Shown here: in pieces, positions 1-11,899 of the stretch | Layout of the letters: every line of letters starts with the position of its first letter | Numbering within the stretch: the stretch's first letter is position 1 | NCBI GenBank assembly: GCA_030760725.1 | Contig: JASWHV010000012.1 | Location: forward strand, 47,523,652-47,587,651 | Direction: 5' to 3' | DNA: 64,000 bases | DNA from: Neostapfia colusana | Taxonomy: Eukaryota; Streptophyta; Magnoliopsida; Poales; Poaceae | The notes under the pieces: generated by a model | Databases searched by the model: none | Told to the model about the DNA's origin: nothing | The model's input: only the letters and a program-made list of their open reading frames with translations | Program-made: the position numbers and the translations under genes

Positions 1-1421
1 CACCTCAAGGTCACACTTTAATTGGAACTAAATGGGTGTTTGAAAATAAACAAGTGAGGATGGGATTGTGGTTAGGAATAAGGCTAGGTTGGTTGCTCAA
101 GGTTTCACACAAGTTGAAGGTCTAGATTTTTATGAAACTTTTGCTCCTGTTGCTAGAATAGAAGCCATAAGAACTTTGTTAGCTTTTTCTGCATCTAAAG
201 GTTTTAAGCTATATCAAATGGATGTTAAAAGTGCTTTTCTTAATGGCTACATAGATGAGGAGGTTTATGTCAAACAACCACCTGGTTTTGAAAATCCAAA
301 TTTTCCTAATCATGTATACAAACTGTCCAAAGCCTTGTACGGTCTCAAACAAGTCCCTAGAGCATGGTATGATAGGTTAAAAACATTCTTACTTGAAAAG
401 GGGTTTACCATGGGCAAGGTTGATAAAACTCTTTTTGTTCTTAAGCATGGCAATGACTCATTATTCGTTCAAGTGTATGTGGATGATATTATCTTTGGTT
501 GTGCTTCTCATGATCTTGTGTCCAAGTTTTCAGCTATGATGAGTTCAGAATTTGAGATGAGTATGATGGGACGTACTTTTTGGGGCTGCAAATCAAGCAA
601 ACTAAGAAGGGTACCTTTGTGCATCAAACAAAGTATACAAAAGATCTCCTAAGGCGCTTCAACATGGACAAAAGCAAGCCTCTTCGGACACCAATGGGAA
701 CAGCAACAACACTTGAACTTGATGAACATTGTGATCCCGTTGATCAAAAAGAATATAGAAGCATGATCGGGTCACTTTTGTATCTCATGGCATCAAGACC
801 GGACATACAATTCAGCGTATGTCTTTGTGCACGGTTTCAAGCATCCTCACGTGCTTCACATCGTCAAGCCGTCAAAAGGATTCTCAGGTACTTACATGGA
901 ACTCAAGAATTTGGCATTTTTCTTCCTTCTTCCTCAACCGTTACTTTGAAAGCTTTTTCGATGCTGATTTTGGGGGTTGTAGGATTGATAGGAAAAGTAC
1001 TTCTGGTGCTTGTCATTTTCTTGGTAATTCACTTGTTGCCTGGTCCTCTAGAAAACAAAGTTCAGTTGCACAATCCACAGCCGAATCTGAATATGTAGCT
1101 GCTGCTAGTGCTTGCTCACAAATTCTTTGGATTGTTCAAACACTTAAGGACTATGGGGTTGATCTAGATAGTGTTCCACTGTTTTGTGATAACACTAGTG
1201 CCATTTGCATTGCTAAAAACCCCGTGCAACATTCGAGAACTAAGCACATTGACATTAGGTATCACTTTCTCCGTGATAATGTCGAAAAAGGGAACATTGT
1301 GCTTCACCAAGTAGATACCGAACAACAATTGGCTGACATTTTTACAAAACCTTTGGATTTCACTCGATTTTGTTACATTCGTGGTGAAATAGGGGTTATG
1401 CATCCTCATGGCTCAAATTGA
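1..1421 (+). pseudogene. Copia A: 3' part of pol (reverse transcriptase and RNase H), frameshifted
   Basis: This is the end of a Ty1/copia polyprotein, SIRE/Maximus type, cut by the window edge. The reverse transcriptase begins within the first bases: ARLVAQGFTQVEGLDF, then MDVKSAFLNG, the ALYGLKQ block, and the catalytic YVDD box near 477-488. RNase H follows, with RKSTSGACHFLG, STAESEYVAA and SRTKHIDIRYHFLRD, and the usual end QLADIFTKPLD. At least two frame changes break it: one near 570-580, where bases are lost between MSMMG and GLQIKQTK, and one near 950, inside RNase H. It was once part of an RNA-copying mobile element and is now non-coding. Copia identity is secure from the RT/RH blocks; the SIRE assignment also rests on the long 3' spacer and 1.7 kb LTR. 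Confidence 0.93.
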
Positions 1422-2415
1422 GGGAGAATTTTGAAACCTGGGAAGTCTATGTGTGAATCTGAAATTAAAATAATATGAGCATAGTATTTCATGCATATAT
1501 GACTTTGTGATTCCTTTTTCATGCTGAAAGTTCTTACTACATTACTCGTGTTATACATTTTGTAGTTTTTACCATATCTAGTAATTGGAATAATTACTTA
1601 CACTAAATCTGGTCATGGTCGAACTTTCTTGCTGTTTTGAACTTGTTGGATGCTCACAAGTGCTTTTAATCATAAAGACTTAATCAAGTAATCAACTCAC
1701 ATGTTGAGTTTTTATGTTCAAATAAAAAATGAGAAAAGATCAAGAGAATATGCATGCATCGCACTTCTTCTTTTGAGATGGCTTATCATTGCACTTAGAT
1801 ATGAACTGGAAAGGAGTTGTGTATGACTAAAACCATGTTCTTTAAGCTTCTGACTGTCAAATGACATATGCTTGGCTTGGTTGGTTAGAATAAGGCTGAT
1901 GCTGCATATAATCTCTTGTAAATGTCATAAGATCAAAATTTGTGCTTTAAATGATAAATAAAATGCACCAACAAGTGTCATGTTTTCAGGTCTTGAAATA
2001 GTTAAGTTTGTGAGATCATGACTTGCTTAAATTGAAAATTACACTTGATCTCTAGCATGGCTTACACTACTTTATGTATCTCATTGATGTGATAGTGTAA
2101 GTTACTTGATAGTATGATTTGGATGAGCTTTGTTTTATATGTATATGTTATAATGTGCTCATAACAAATTAAAATTTCTCTTTTGTACCTTGCTGAATAC
2201 ATTGTCAAAGGGGGAGAAATTGATCACACATTGCACACATTCACAAGTGTTTTGGCACGATTCTTCTCAGGGGGAGAATTTTTGATATTTTTGTTTTTCT
2301 TATCATTTTATTTCTGATTTACAAAGGGAAGAAATTGTTTTCAAAACTTTTCATGCGAATAAGCCAATGTTCGGATTTTAAGTGGTGTTGCCAATGCATT
2401 CATCAAGGGGGAGAT
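1422..2415 (+). other. Copia A 3' spacer with repeated polypurine tracts
   Basis: About 1 kb of AT-rich sequence lies between the end of pol and the LTR. I see no ORF3 here, unlike copias B and C. It contains successive purine tracts of the form GGGGGAGA, near 2210, 2270 and 2406. The last one, immediately before the LTR start, is the likely plus-strand primer. Multiple GGGGGAG tracts are typical of SIRE-like elements. Confidence 0.7.
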
Positions 2416-2676
2416 TGTGAGACCTATGTGTGCTGAATACATTGGCTTTGACGATAAAAATTTTGAATACTACCAAAACACCTTCTTAACAAGGTCCGAC
2501 TCTAGGTCCGAGCTCTGGCAAGGTACGACGTAAGGTCCGACTTGCTTTGTCTAGGTCTGACTTATTTTGGCTAGGTCCGACTTGTTTTTGCTAGCTCCGG
2601 TGCTAGGTCCGACTAGCTTTGGTAAGTTCCATGCTAGGTCCGACTAAGCTTTAGTAAGCTCCGGCGCTGGGTCCGA
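2416..2676 (+). repeat. Copia A 3' LTR, first part (interrupted by the CRM-like gypsy)
   Basis: The LTR begins TGTGAGACC directly after the purine tract. It is split by the gypsy element at 2677-10246 and resumes at 10252. Together the two parts give an LTR of about 1.70 kb. The visible part holds an array of AGGTCCGAC/AGCTCCGG motifs starting at about 2492, 2504, 2521, 2533, 2553, 2573, 2593, 2605, 2625, 2636, 2657 and 2669. Spacings of 20 and 12 bp recur. Confidence 0.8.
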
Positions 2677-3540
2677 TGATGAGGACATCACAACAGTGGA
2701 TACTCACATTGATATACAAGGACCAATCACGAGAGGACGAGCACGGTTACTAAATCTGCAGGTGAACTCGTTCCTAACATTCTACCCATGTGATTTTGAG
2801 AATGGATTGCTATTGAATGATTTAATTGTTATTAGGAACCATGGACATGATCAACAAGTAAAGGGAGGAGGATTTGGGGACGTGAAGAATCAGATGGGTC
2901 GTCCACAAGTTGATGGAAACAGTCACCAACTCGGACTCGAGTTCAATTCGGAGTCTAGGAGCAGTACATCTTAAAATGGACACCCAGGATGCATACAGAC
3001 TCCGTTTTTGACGTTCTACATATGTATGGAAAGATGAGAAGATAAACTTTCCAATGGTTCTGGTCCCATATTAAAATTCGCCGGGAGTCGTTGGGTGTTG
3101 TCGAAACAAGTTGAATTCGATGTTCTGTCCGGTGTTGCACCACCGTATTGGGCTTTTGGGCCTTGTATCCCGTATGAGTCCATTAGGGACGCGTCTAAGG
3201 GTCTTATGGTCGAACCCTAGCTTTTAAATACTGCAGCCGCCGGCTATATTTGGTGGGTTTTGCTTAGATTAAACACTTTCCCCGTTCTACGATTTGTGAG
3301 ACCCCAATTTCGCAATTTCAGATTGCATCTTCGTCGTTCTTGCTTGTTTTCTCGGTTGCACCTACAGGGATAGCCTTCTTGGCGAGGTCAAGCGTGTGAA
3401 GCACGGTTTATAACCAACGGAGCAGTGGTGTAGTGATTGCAGCGGTGTTCAGGTCTGCTCGAGTTCCTCGGATCATCAACGTCGAGATCTCCACTTCAAT
3501 CGACCTACCTTTCGGAAGGTCGGGTCTAAACAACTCATCA
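2677..3540 (+). repeat. CRM-like gypsy 5' LTR (864 bp)
   Basis: It starts TGATGAGGACATCACAACAG and ends AACTCATCA. A TATA-like TTTAAATA lies at 3223-3230, so U3 is roughly the first 550 bp. The first 300 bp also contain an open frame (2696-2974) that duplicates the integrase-tail frame of the 3' LTR. Confidence 0.93.
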
Positions 3541-4828
3541 TTTGGTATCAGATTTCAGGTTGCCCGTGAGGTATTTGATTTCCCACTAGATTAGTTTTTG
3601 TTTTTTCGTATCTAGAGTCCACAGAAAAAGCCAAAAAAACATATCGTGTTACAGATTCCTAGACTATAGTGCCTGCAAGTTTTTGTTTTCCAGTTTGCAT
3701 TCGTGTGGTCGAGTCTTGTTGCTGGTTTAGCTTTGTGTTTTTGGGTCGTAGTTATCGTTTTTCTTCCTTGTTTTTTCTTGCTGCTCACCTATTCCACAAT
3801 CCCTAAACAACAAACCGAGCCACCAAGATCATCGGTTTGCCCTAGCTAGCCGCCTTGCGTGAACTCCCGCATCGCCAGCCCTAGAACAGGTGACAAACCA
3901 TTGTGCCAGTCCTCCTTGATTCATCACACAACATCCCATCAGCCGTCATTGCTAAATTCCGATTGTTTTTCACATCCTATTGCGAGATCTTTTTCAAAAC
4001 CGAGTTTGAATCAACATAAAAAACAGTAACTCGGGTAGCCTACCTTAAAACGGCCATAACTTTTGCATACGAACTCGAAATCGGGTGATTTTTTTTCAAA
4101 TTGATATACTCAAAATTTCACAACCGATTTTCCACTGATTTGCCGTGTTCGGCGAAATTTGTTTGGCCAAATTACCCTCAGAAGATAGACTATCCGACCT
4201 CCGAGGTTTCAGCACAAATTTTAAAGAATCTTCCTGATTTTCTATAGGCCACATCTTACATCCAATTGAGCTGCAAAGTTGTGTGCTTCCTATTTTTGTG
4301 CTCTCAAGTAAACAAAAAATATCAGAAAAATATTAAAAAAATAAAAAAAATAGTGAAGAGAGCATAGATATTAGAGCATAGATAGGACACACTTGAAACA
4401 GTTGGCCTATACACTTGTGCTGTACTTTGTTGCTTATATCTTCCTGATCTTCTATTTGCCTCTCTACCGCCTTGTGTTGTGCTAGGCCTAGAACACTTGT
4501 TAACCAGCAACAGTTCCTACATTGAATACTTATTCAACTTTGTTTTGTTGTTAACGATTTTCTTTGCTTATTAGCCACTATATTGTGCCATCCAAGCTCC
4601 ACTTTTCCTCTTGAGCAGAACAGATACCTTTGCAATCACTCCACGCTTCATTGGTTCTCACCGTCCATCGTTTACCATCTGCTATGTCGGTAAGAACACC
4701 TGTAAGAACGTGGTAAGACGCTTGAGAGAGAGAGAGATTGTTTCCTTCCTTCCACTTTTCACATTGCCACTATCCTTTGTAGTTGATAGGGATAACATCT
4801 TTTTGTTGTCTTCTGTTTACTACTAACA
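3541..4828 (+). other. CRM-like gypsy primer binding site and untranslated leader
   Basis: TGGTATCAGA at 3543-3552 matches the 3' end of initiator methionine tRNA for 10 bases, then diverges (TTTCAGG instead of GC...), so the primer site is partly decayed. The following 1.3 kb is non-coding leader, with A-rich runs near 4320-4345. I see no other feature in it. Confidence 0.75.
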
Positions 4829-6100
4829 ATGGCAGAAGATAAAAGGGATGATGAATGTGTTCAACATGCTGAGTTGCGTGACATGATGAGGGAAATGACA
4901 GATATGTTCACCAAAACCCAAGCATCGAGAGAGGTGTCATTGACGACCTTGAATCGCCAACTTGCTGATCTTGTTGTTCGGATGGATACTCTTGAGGCGT
5001 GGCTGCCTCTCGCTGAAGATCGTGAAGACGATGCTTATAATATGGAAGATCATAACAATCAACCACGACTTCCACGTTATCTACGAGGTATGGGAGGTAA
5101 TAATCGTTATAATTACAATGATTGTCATAACAATTTTAATCGCCATCTTGATGATCCTTTTGCTAAAGTCAAATTTACTATACCCTCTTTTTCTGGTGCT
5201 TATGATGCTGAGGCATATCTTGATTGGGAGATGACAGTAGAGCAGAAATTTAATGCCCACCTTGTTCCTGAACAACATAGTGTTCGTCAAGCCACTAGTT
5301 AGTTTAAGGATTTTGATATCATATGGTGGAATGAACTTGTTAAAACTAGAACTGATCCTCCAACATGGGATAGATTAAAGGAAGCTATGCATGTTCATTT
5401 TGTTCCTCCTTCTTTTCAGCGGGACCTTCGCAAAAATTTGCAGCGCTTAGACCAAGGTAACATGTCCGTAGAGGAGTATTATCAAGAGTTACAAAAGGGT
5501 ATGTTACGCTGTGGGGTAGTAGAGGACATGGATGATAAAATAGCTCATTTTTATGGGGGGTTGAGGCGTGAAATTCAGGACATTGTTGATTATAAGGAAT
5601 ATGATACTGTTAACAAATTATTTCAGCTGGCTATGTTGGCAGAAAAAGAATTGCAGGGCCGCCAACAGCAGCAGCACCAACGCATGAGGAGCACATTTAC
5701 ACCGCGTTCGACATCTACACCATCCAAAACAGCACCATCTTCGAGTTTTCCTACTGCCACTACACCATCCAATGGTGGCCAACGAACTTCATCTACTGCT
5801 CCATTTCCTCGCGCGCCGGAGGGAAGCAAGACGACACCATTCAAGTCTATGTCTTCCACTCCTTCCACGAGTCGAACTTCCAACATTAAGTGTCACCGCT
5901 GCCAGGGAGTTGGTCATGTGATGAAATATTGCCCTAGCAAACGAGCATACATAGCACGAGATGATGGCGGATATGATAGTACTTCGGATGTTGAAGATGA
6001 ATATTCTCTTGCTACTAACGTGCAGGACCAAAAGATGACCACTATAGCACAGATCAAGAGGTACTTGGTACTGCAGCAACGGAAAATTATTGAAGCATAA
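4829..6100 (+). pseudogene. gag: CRM-like gypsy gag, one in-frame stop
   Basis: The ATG at 4829 opens a capsid/nucleocapsid frame. An N-terminal coiled-coil-like segment is followed by the retrotransposon gag domain (FTIPSFSGAYDAEAYLDWE, then FVPPSFQRDLRKNLQRL and SVEEYYQELQKGMLRC). A basic, Ser/Thr-rich linker leads to a zinc knuckle CHRCQGVGHVMKYC (C-x2-C-x4-H-x4-C). The frame is interrupted by a TAG at about 5300-5302, where homologues have a sense codon, and resumes in the same frame. It would encode the particle-forming protein that packages element RNA. It is followed by protease with a short disturbed stretch at 6100-6195. Confidence 0.9.
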
Positions 6101-9100
6101 TTATGCAGCGTGCTTTGAGCTCCAAAGTTGAGCCGGATGACAAGCTACAACGACACAATCTTTTTCACATGTTTCTCATCGTCTAGGACTGCCGCGTGCA
6201 CACTATAATTGATGGAGGCAGCTGCAACAACTTGGTGAACACGGATGTGGTCAAGAAACTTGGGTTGACAACAAGAGCACACCCTCATCCATACCACATT
6301 CAGTGGTTCAACAACAGCGGTAAGGTTAGGGTAACACAAACAGCGAGGGTACATTTTTCGATTGGTTCTTACCATGATTTTGATGTCGTACCTATGGATG
6401 TTTGTTCTCTTTTGTTGGGACATCCTTGGGAAATTGATACGGATGCTATTCATCATGGTAGAACTAATAAATATACTCTGATGCATAAAGGAAAGAAAAT
6501 CACTTTGCTTCCTATGACTCCTGCTGAAATTGTACATTTTGAGAAAAGTAAAACACGTGATGATAAGGCAACAAAATCACTAGACTCTGAAAAACAGCAA
6601 GTAATTAAGTTAAAATCACCTTCGTTGCTCACAACTAAATCTGACCTTGCTGATTTATTTAATACCAAGGGGATGTACTACGCTTTAGTATGCAAAGAAG
6701 CCATGTTTTCAATTCATGAAGTGTCCATTGCATTGCCCCCTGCTGTTGCTAACCTTTTGCAGGATTTTGCGGATGTGTTCCCCCCCCGAGATACCCCCTG
6801 GATTACCACCTATGAGGGGCATTGAACATAAGATCGACTTGATTCCAGGGGCAAGTTTGCCAAATCGTGCGGCGTACAGGGCGAATCCGGAAGAGACAAG
6901 GGAAATTCAGCGACAAGTTCAAGATCTTTTGAACAGTGGGTATATTCGTGAAAGCCTTAGTCCTTGTTCTGTTCCTGTTCTTTTGGTCCTAAGAAAGATG
7001 GTAGCTAGCGCATGTGTGTTGATTGTAGAGCGATTAATAACATCACTATTCGATATCGTTATCCTATTCCTCGCTTAGATGACATGCTTGATGAATTGAG
7101 TGGTGCTACTATTTTTACAAAAATTGACTTGCGTAGTGGTTACCACCAAATTAGAATGACACTAGGAGATGAATGGAAAACTGCATTTAAAACCAAGTTT
7201 GGACTTTATGAGTGGTTACTAATGCCTTTTGGTTTAACTAATGCACCTAGCACTTTTATGCGATTAATGAACGAGGTTTTACGTCCTTTTATTGGAAAAT
7301 TTGTGGTGGTTTACTTCGATGATATCCTCATTTACAGCAAGTCATATGACGAACATCTTAATCACTTGCGTGCTGTTTTCAGTGTCTTGAGAGATGCAAT
7401 TTGTTTGGTAACCTCGAAAAGTGCGTCTTTTGCACCAATCGAGTTTCGTTTCTTGGATATGTCGTTTCATCGCAGGGAATTGAGATCGATGAGGCAAAAA
7501 TTGTGGCGATCACTAGCTGGCCAACTCCATCGACCGTCACGCAGCTGCGTAGTTTTCTTGGTCTTGCAGGTTTTTATCGACGCTTTGTGCAGGATTTCAG
7601 CACCATTGCAGCACCTCTCCATGAACTGACGAAGAAGGGAGTGCAGTTTCGATGGGGCGAACAGCAGCAACAAGCTTTTGATGTTCTCAAATCAAAGCTT
7701 ACACAAGCACCATTGCTACAACTTCCTGATTTTGACAAGACATTTGAGCTAGAATGTGATGCAAGCGGCATTGGTATTGGAGGTGTTCTCATACAAGGAG
7801 GTAAACCCGTTGCATTCTTTAGTGAAAAATTCCATGGTCCTTCTCTGAATTATTCTACTTATGATAAGGAATTGTATGCCTTAGTGCGAGTTCTACAAAC
7901 TTGGCAACATTACCTGTGGTCTAAGGAGTTCGTCATACATTCCGATCATGAATCCTTGAAGTATCTTAAGTGTCAAACCAATCTGAATAAACGACATGCT
8001 AAATGGATTGAGTTCATAGAATCATTTCCATACATCATTAAGCATAAGAAAGGGAAGGAGAATGTTATTGCAGATGCATTATCTAGACGTTACACCATGC
8101 TGTCCCAACTTGATCATAAAATATTTGGTTTGGAAACAATAAAAGGATTATATCCTGGTGATTTGGACTTCAAAGATGCCTTTGAAAATTGTAGAGAAGG
8201 AAGAACTTGGAATAAATATGTACTACGGGAGGACCTCCTCTATCGTGCTAACAAGCTCTGTGTTCCAGCTAGTTCCGTTCGCCTATTACTTTTGCAGGAA
8301 GCACATGGAGGAGGTTTGATGGGACATTTTGGAGTAAAGAAAACTGAGGACGTGCTGGCCACACACTTCTTTTGGCCAAAGATGAGACGCGATGTCGAGC
8401 GCTACGTGTCACGATGCACTACTTGCAATAAAGCTAAGTCTTGACTTAACCCACATGGTCTTTATATGCCTCTTCCTGTTCCTAGTGTACCTTGGCAGGA
8501 TATTTCCTTGGATTTTGTTTTGGGATTGCCTAGGACTAAGAGGGGGAGGGATAGTATATTTGTGGTTGTTGATCGTTTCTCCAAAATGGCACATTTCATA
8601 CCTTGTCATAAGAATGATAATGCCTCACACATTGCTGATTTGTTTATGATGGAAATTATTCGTTTACATGGTGTGCCAAATACCATTGTTTCTGATCGTG
8701 TTGCAAAATTTTTAAGTCATTTTTGGAGAACTTTGTGGTATAAATTGGGAACCAAGCTGCTGTTTTCAACCACATGTCACCCACAAACCGATGGACAAAC
8801 TGAGGTAGTAAATCATACTCTATCCACTATGTTGCGGGCTGGTTTAAAAACAAATTTAAAGGCTTGGGAGAATTGTTTACCACATATAGAATTTGCTTAC
8901 AACAGGTCAGTTCACTCTATTACAAAGGTAAGCCCATTCCAGGTAGTGTATGGTCTCAACCCCCGTGATCCTATTGATTTATTACCTTTGCCTCCTTCTG
9001 AAACTATAAATTTGGATGCTACACAACGATCTGAATTCATTCTTAAGATGCATGAAACTACAAAGAAAAATATTGAAAGGATGAATGAGAAGTATAGAAT

Positions 9101-9371
9101 TTCTGGTAGTAAAGGTAGAAAAGAAGTAAAACTTGAACCAGGGGACTTGGTATGGCTACATTTGAGAAAATAACGATTCCCTCACTTGAGAAAATCTAAA
9201 CTTATGCCACGAGCTACTGGTCCTTTTAAGATTGTTGAAAAGATCAATGACAATGCATATAAGCTTGAGTTGCCTCCCGATTTTGGGGTTAGTCCCACAT
9301 TTAACATTTCAGATTTACGACCATACATGGGGGAAGAAGATGATTTTGAGTCGAGGACGACTCCGATTTAA
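6101..9371 (+). pseudogene. pol: CRM-like gypsy pol: protease, RT, RNase H, integrase; multiply broken
   Basis: Domains in order: protease with IIDGGSCNN near 6208; reverse transcriptase with LIPGASLPNRAAYR, KIDLRSGYHQI and catalytic YFDD near 7315; RNase H with ELECDASGIGIGG near 7750 and the SDHESLKYL block; integrase zinc finger ending CTTCNKAKS; integrase core with VVVDRFSKM, VSDR and TDGQTE; C-terminal DNA-binding part ending near 9371. Lesions seen: one extra C in the C-run at 6780-6787; a missing base near 6990 and a TAG at about 7007; a 1-base loss near 7397; TGA at 8442-8444 (NKAKS then LNPHG in the same frame); TAA at 9171-9173 between LRK and RFPHLRK; TAA at 9369-9371 just before the polypurine tract. 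It cannot make a functional enzyme set. Confidence 0.93.
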
Positions 9372-9382
9372 GAGGGGGAGGA
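9371..9382 (+). other. CRM-like gypsy polypurine tract
   Basis: The purine run AAGAGGGGGAGGA abuts the 3' LTR start (TGATGAGG at 9383). This is the expected plus-strand primer. Read in the pol frame it encodes EGED, linking the pol stop to the frame inside the LTR. Confidence 0.85.
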
Positions 9383-10246
9383 TGATGAGGACATCACAAC
9401 AGTGGATACTCACATTGATATACAAGGACCAATCACAAGAGGACGAGCACGGTTACTAAATCAGCAGGTGAACTCGTTCCTAACTTCCTACCCATGTGAT
9501 TTTGAGAATGGATTGCTATTGAATGATTTAATTGTTATTAGGAATCATGGACATGATCAACAAGTAAAGGGAGGAGGATTTGAGGACGTGGAGAATCAGA
9601 TGGGACGTCCACAAGTTGATGGAAACAGTCACCAACTCGGACTCGAGTTCAACTCGGAGTCCAGGAGCAGTATATATTAAAACGGACGCCCATGATGCAT
9701 ACGGACTCCGTTTTTGACGTTCTACATATGTATGGAAAGATGAGAAGATAAACTTTCCAATGGTTCTGGTCCCACATTAAAATTCGCCGGGAGTCGTTGG
9801 GTGTTGTCGAAACAAGTTGAATTTGGAGTTCTGTCCGGTGTTGCACCACCGTATTGGGCTTTTGGGCCTTGTATCCCGTATGAGTCCATTAGGGACGCGT
9901 CTAAGTGTCTTATGGTAGAACCCTAGCCTTTAAATACTGCATCCTCCGACCATATTTGGTGGGTTTTGCTTAGATTAAACACTTTCGCCGTTCTATGGTT
10001 TGTGAGACCCCAATTTCGCAATTTCAGATTGCATCTTCGTCGTTCTTGCTTGTGTTCTCTGTTGCACCTGCAGGGATAGCCTTCTTGGTGAGGTCAAGCA
10101 TGTGATGCATGGTTGATAACCAACGGAGCAGTGGTGTAGTGATTGCAGGGGTGTTCGGGTCTGCTCGAGTTCCTCGGATCATCAACGTCGAGATCTCCAC
10201 TTCAATCGACCTACCATTCGGAAGATCGGGCCTAAACAACTCATCA
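9383..10246 (+). repeat. CRM-like gypsy 3' LTR (864 bp), encoding an integrase-tail frame
   Basis: It has the same length and ends as the 5' LTR, with a TATA-like TTTAAATA at 9929-9936. The segment 9384-9680 is open in exactly the pol frame and begins with the GPITRGRARLLNQQV block. In CRM elements pol commonly continues into the LTR and encodes a C-terminal integrase motif there. Here a TAA at 9369-9371 separates it from pol. Confidence 0.9.
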
Positions 10247-10251
10247 TCCGA

Positions 10252-11692
10252 CAAGCTTTGGTAAGCTCCGGTTCAAGGTCCGGTTAGCTTTGGTAAGGTT
10301 CGGAGCTTGATTGCAGTGGTTCTGCTTTTAACTTGCAATGTTTCGAACTTGCTTTACTCTTATGAAAAGTTTGCTTAGTATTATTTTACTAAGTTTTTGG
10401 TGTGTTTTGGTGGTTATGGTTGATATCATTTTGCTATGCTTTACAACATGCTTATGTGAGGTGCTCACATAAGATGTTGTAGTTTCGGAACTAACGAGAG
10501 TCAAGTCGAGGACTTGTGCTTGGAAGTATTGGTTGTTTATTCATGTGCAGGTGTTGATTGAGTTCAAGACATGGCTGGTGACAGGATCCATTGAACTAGT
10601 CTTAGGGAGAAGATGAGGTTTAACAATCAAGTTCGGGAGGAATTGTGGTTGAGTTGATCGGGAGGTCACGCAGCATGTTTGGATCAAGAACAATGCATAT
10701 GAAGGTATCGTGGATGTTGTTGGAAGGTGTTTGCATGTGTGCAAGGAGTGCATGCACGTGGCAACATGGTTCCAAGGCGTGGTGAAGAGATATGGAAGTG
10801 GAGATATGGTTGAAAAGGTTCAACCGGCTGGATTTTGCGCTCAGGCTGCGTCTGAGGCGGTTATGGTTTGTTTATGGAAAGTTTTGAGTTGGTTATAACA
10901 GGATTTCGTGTTAGGCATGAAGTAAAGTTGTTTTAGGAATGTTTGAGATGTTCCTAAGATATTTGAAAGTCTTAAGATTGCTTCTATCTGCGTATAGAAG
11001 AGTCTTGAGCAGTATTGGAAAGTTACAGTTTGAATCCAAGTGGGAGTAGGAGTCCAAGTTTGAATTGGATTGGCCATAGAGCTGGTTATATAAGCAAGGG
11101 AGGCCAAGGCTCATAGAGAGCACGACTTTGGGGCTGTTCCTCTTGTGTTTTGATAACTAAAATTCGTATTCTAAAGGAACTTTTGTGACTTGTTCGTCCG
11201 ACTTGTTTCAGACAAGTTTTTCTCATTGAGTTTCTGTTCAGCACTACCTTGCTTCGGTGGTTTCATCATAACTCGAGTTTTAAAGATCCAATTAATGTGA
11301 TTCTTTTTGGGTTGTCTTCACAACTTGATTATCTATAATCGATGAAAATTTCACGGTCATTGAATTTGTGGTTTCTGATCTACACGAGTTTCTTTGCAGT
11401 ATTTCAGAACTGTTTTTCTCTCGTAGGACAGATTGACCTTTGTTCGATCTTTCGATCGTAACTTGAGTTTCTCTCAACAGATTTTCATGATTCTTTTGTG
11501 ACGTCTTCATGACTTGATTCTCTACAATCTATACTAGTTTTGTCACAGTTGAACACGTTTATATTAGTCGCACACACGGTTTGTTTAACAGATCGGTTTT
11601 CTGCTGAGGGGTGTTTTGTTGCTTCCGCTGAAAAGTTTTTATCTACCATTCACCCCCCTCTGGTAGCTTTACACGTGTACTTCGATCCTACA
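10252..11692 (+). repeat. Copia A 3' LTR, second part
   Basis: This continues the interrupted LTR. The motif array persists briefly (AGCTCCGG, AGGTCCGG and AGGTTCGG at about 10264, 10276 and 10296, again 12/20 spacing). A TATA box TATATAAG lies at 11087-11094. The end, with TTCACCCCCCTCTGG followed by CTTCGATCCTACA, is the typical SIRE-type LTR terminus seen before a primer site; copia B ends almost identically at 13426. The matching 5' LTR lies left of the window. Confidence 0.8.
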
Positions 11693-11899
11693 CACCGGAC
11701 CTCTCCCCCTTTGCGGGGATGAGCTCTGAAAGCGCCACATGGCCAGCGGACCGCGGGAAATTTCTACGGCGCTCTAGGCGAACTGGAATTGGCTCTTTTT
11801 GGCTATCTTTTTTATTCTTTCTCTGTTTCAACTTATTTTAAAATGTTTTCTCTATATAAAACATGAATACATGCAGAAATCAAAAATGAGGGTGTCACA
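11693..11899 (-). repeat. Fragment of a Tekay-like gypsy LTR
   Basis: The sequence closely matches 49062-49270, the start of the Tekay-like LTR on the minus strand. It shares the GGACCTCTCCCCCTTTGCGG block, GGCTCTTTTTGGCTATC, and the GTGTCACA terminus at 11892-11899. Its left side is cut exactly by the copia A LTR end. The simplest reading is that copia A jumped into this LTR, which itself sits in copia C, whose pol resumes at 11900. Confidence 0.85.

Larger units (their letters stand above)
2677..10246 (+). mobile_element. Complete but degenerate CRM-like Ty3/gypsy chromovirus, 7570 bp
   Basis: The element is flanked by a perfect 5-bp target duplication TCCGA (2672-2676 and 10247-10251). 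Both LTRs are 864 bp with TG...CA ends. The internal order is gag, protease, RT, RNase H, integrase, which defines Ty3/gypsy. The gag sequence around GGLRREIQDIVDYKEY, the LIDGGSCNN-type protease, and an integrase frame that would run through the polypurine tract into the 3' LTR all resemble the centromeric CRM clade. I count about 43 LTR substitutions and no indels, about 5 percent. At the commonly used grass rate of 1.3e-8 per site per year that is roughly 2 million years. It is autonomous in layout but dead: gag and pol carry several stops and frameshifts. Placement in CRM rather than another chromovirus clade is probable, not proven. Confidence 0.9.

Noticed and set aside
6196..9371. Pararetrovirus or other integrated plant virus as the source of RT and RNase H
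   Set aside because: LTRs, target duplications, tRNA primer sites and integrase domains identify LTR retrotransposons.
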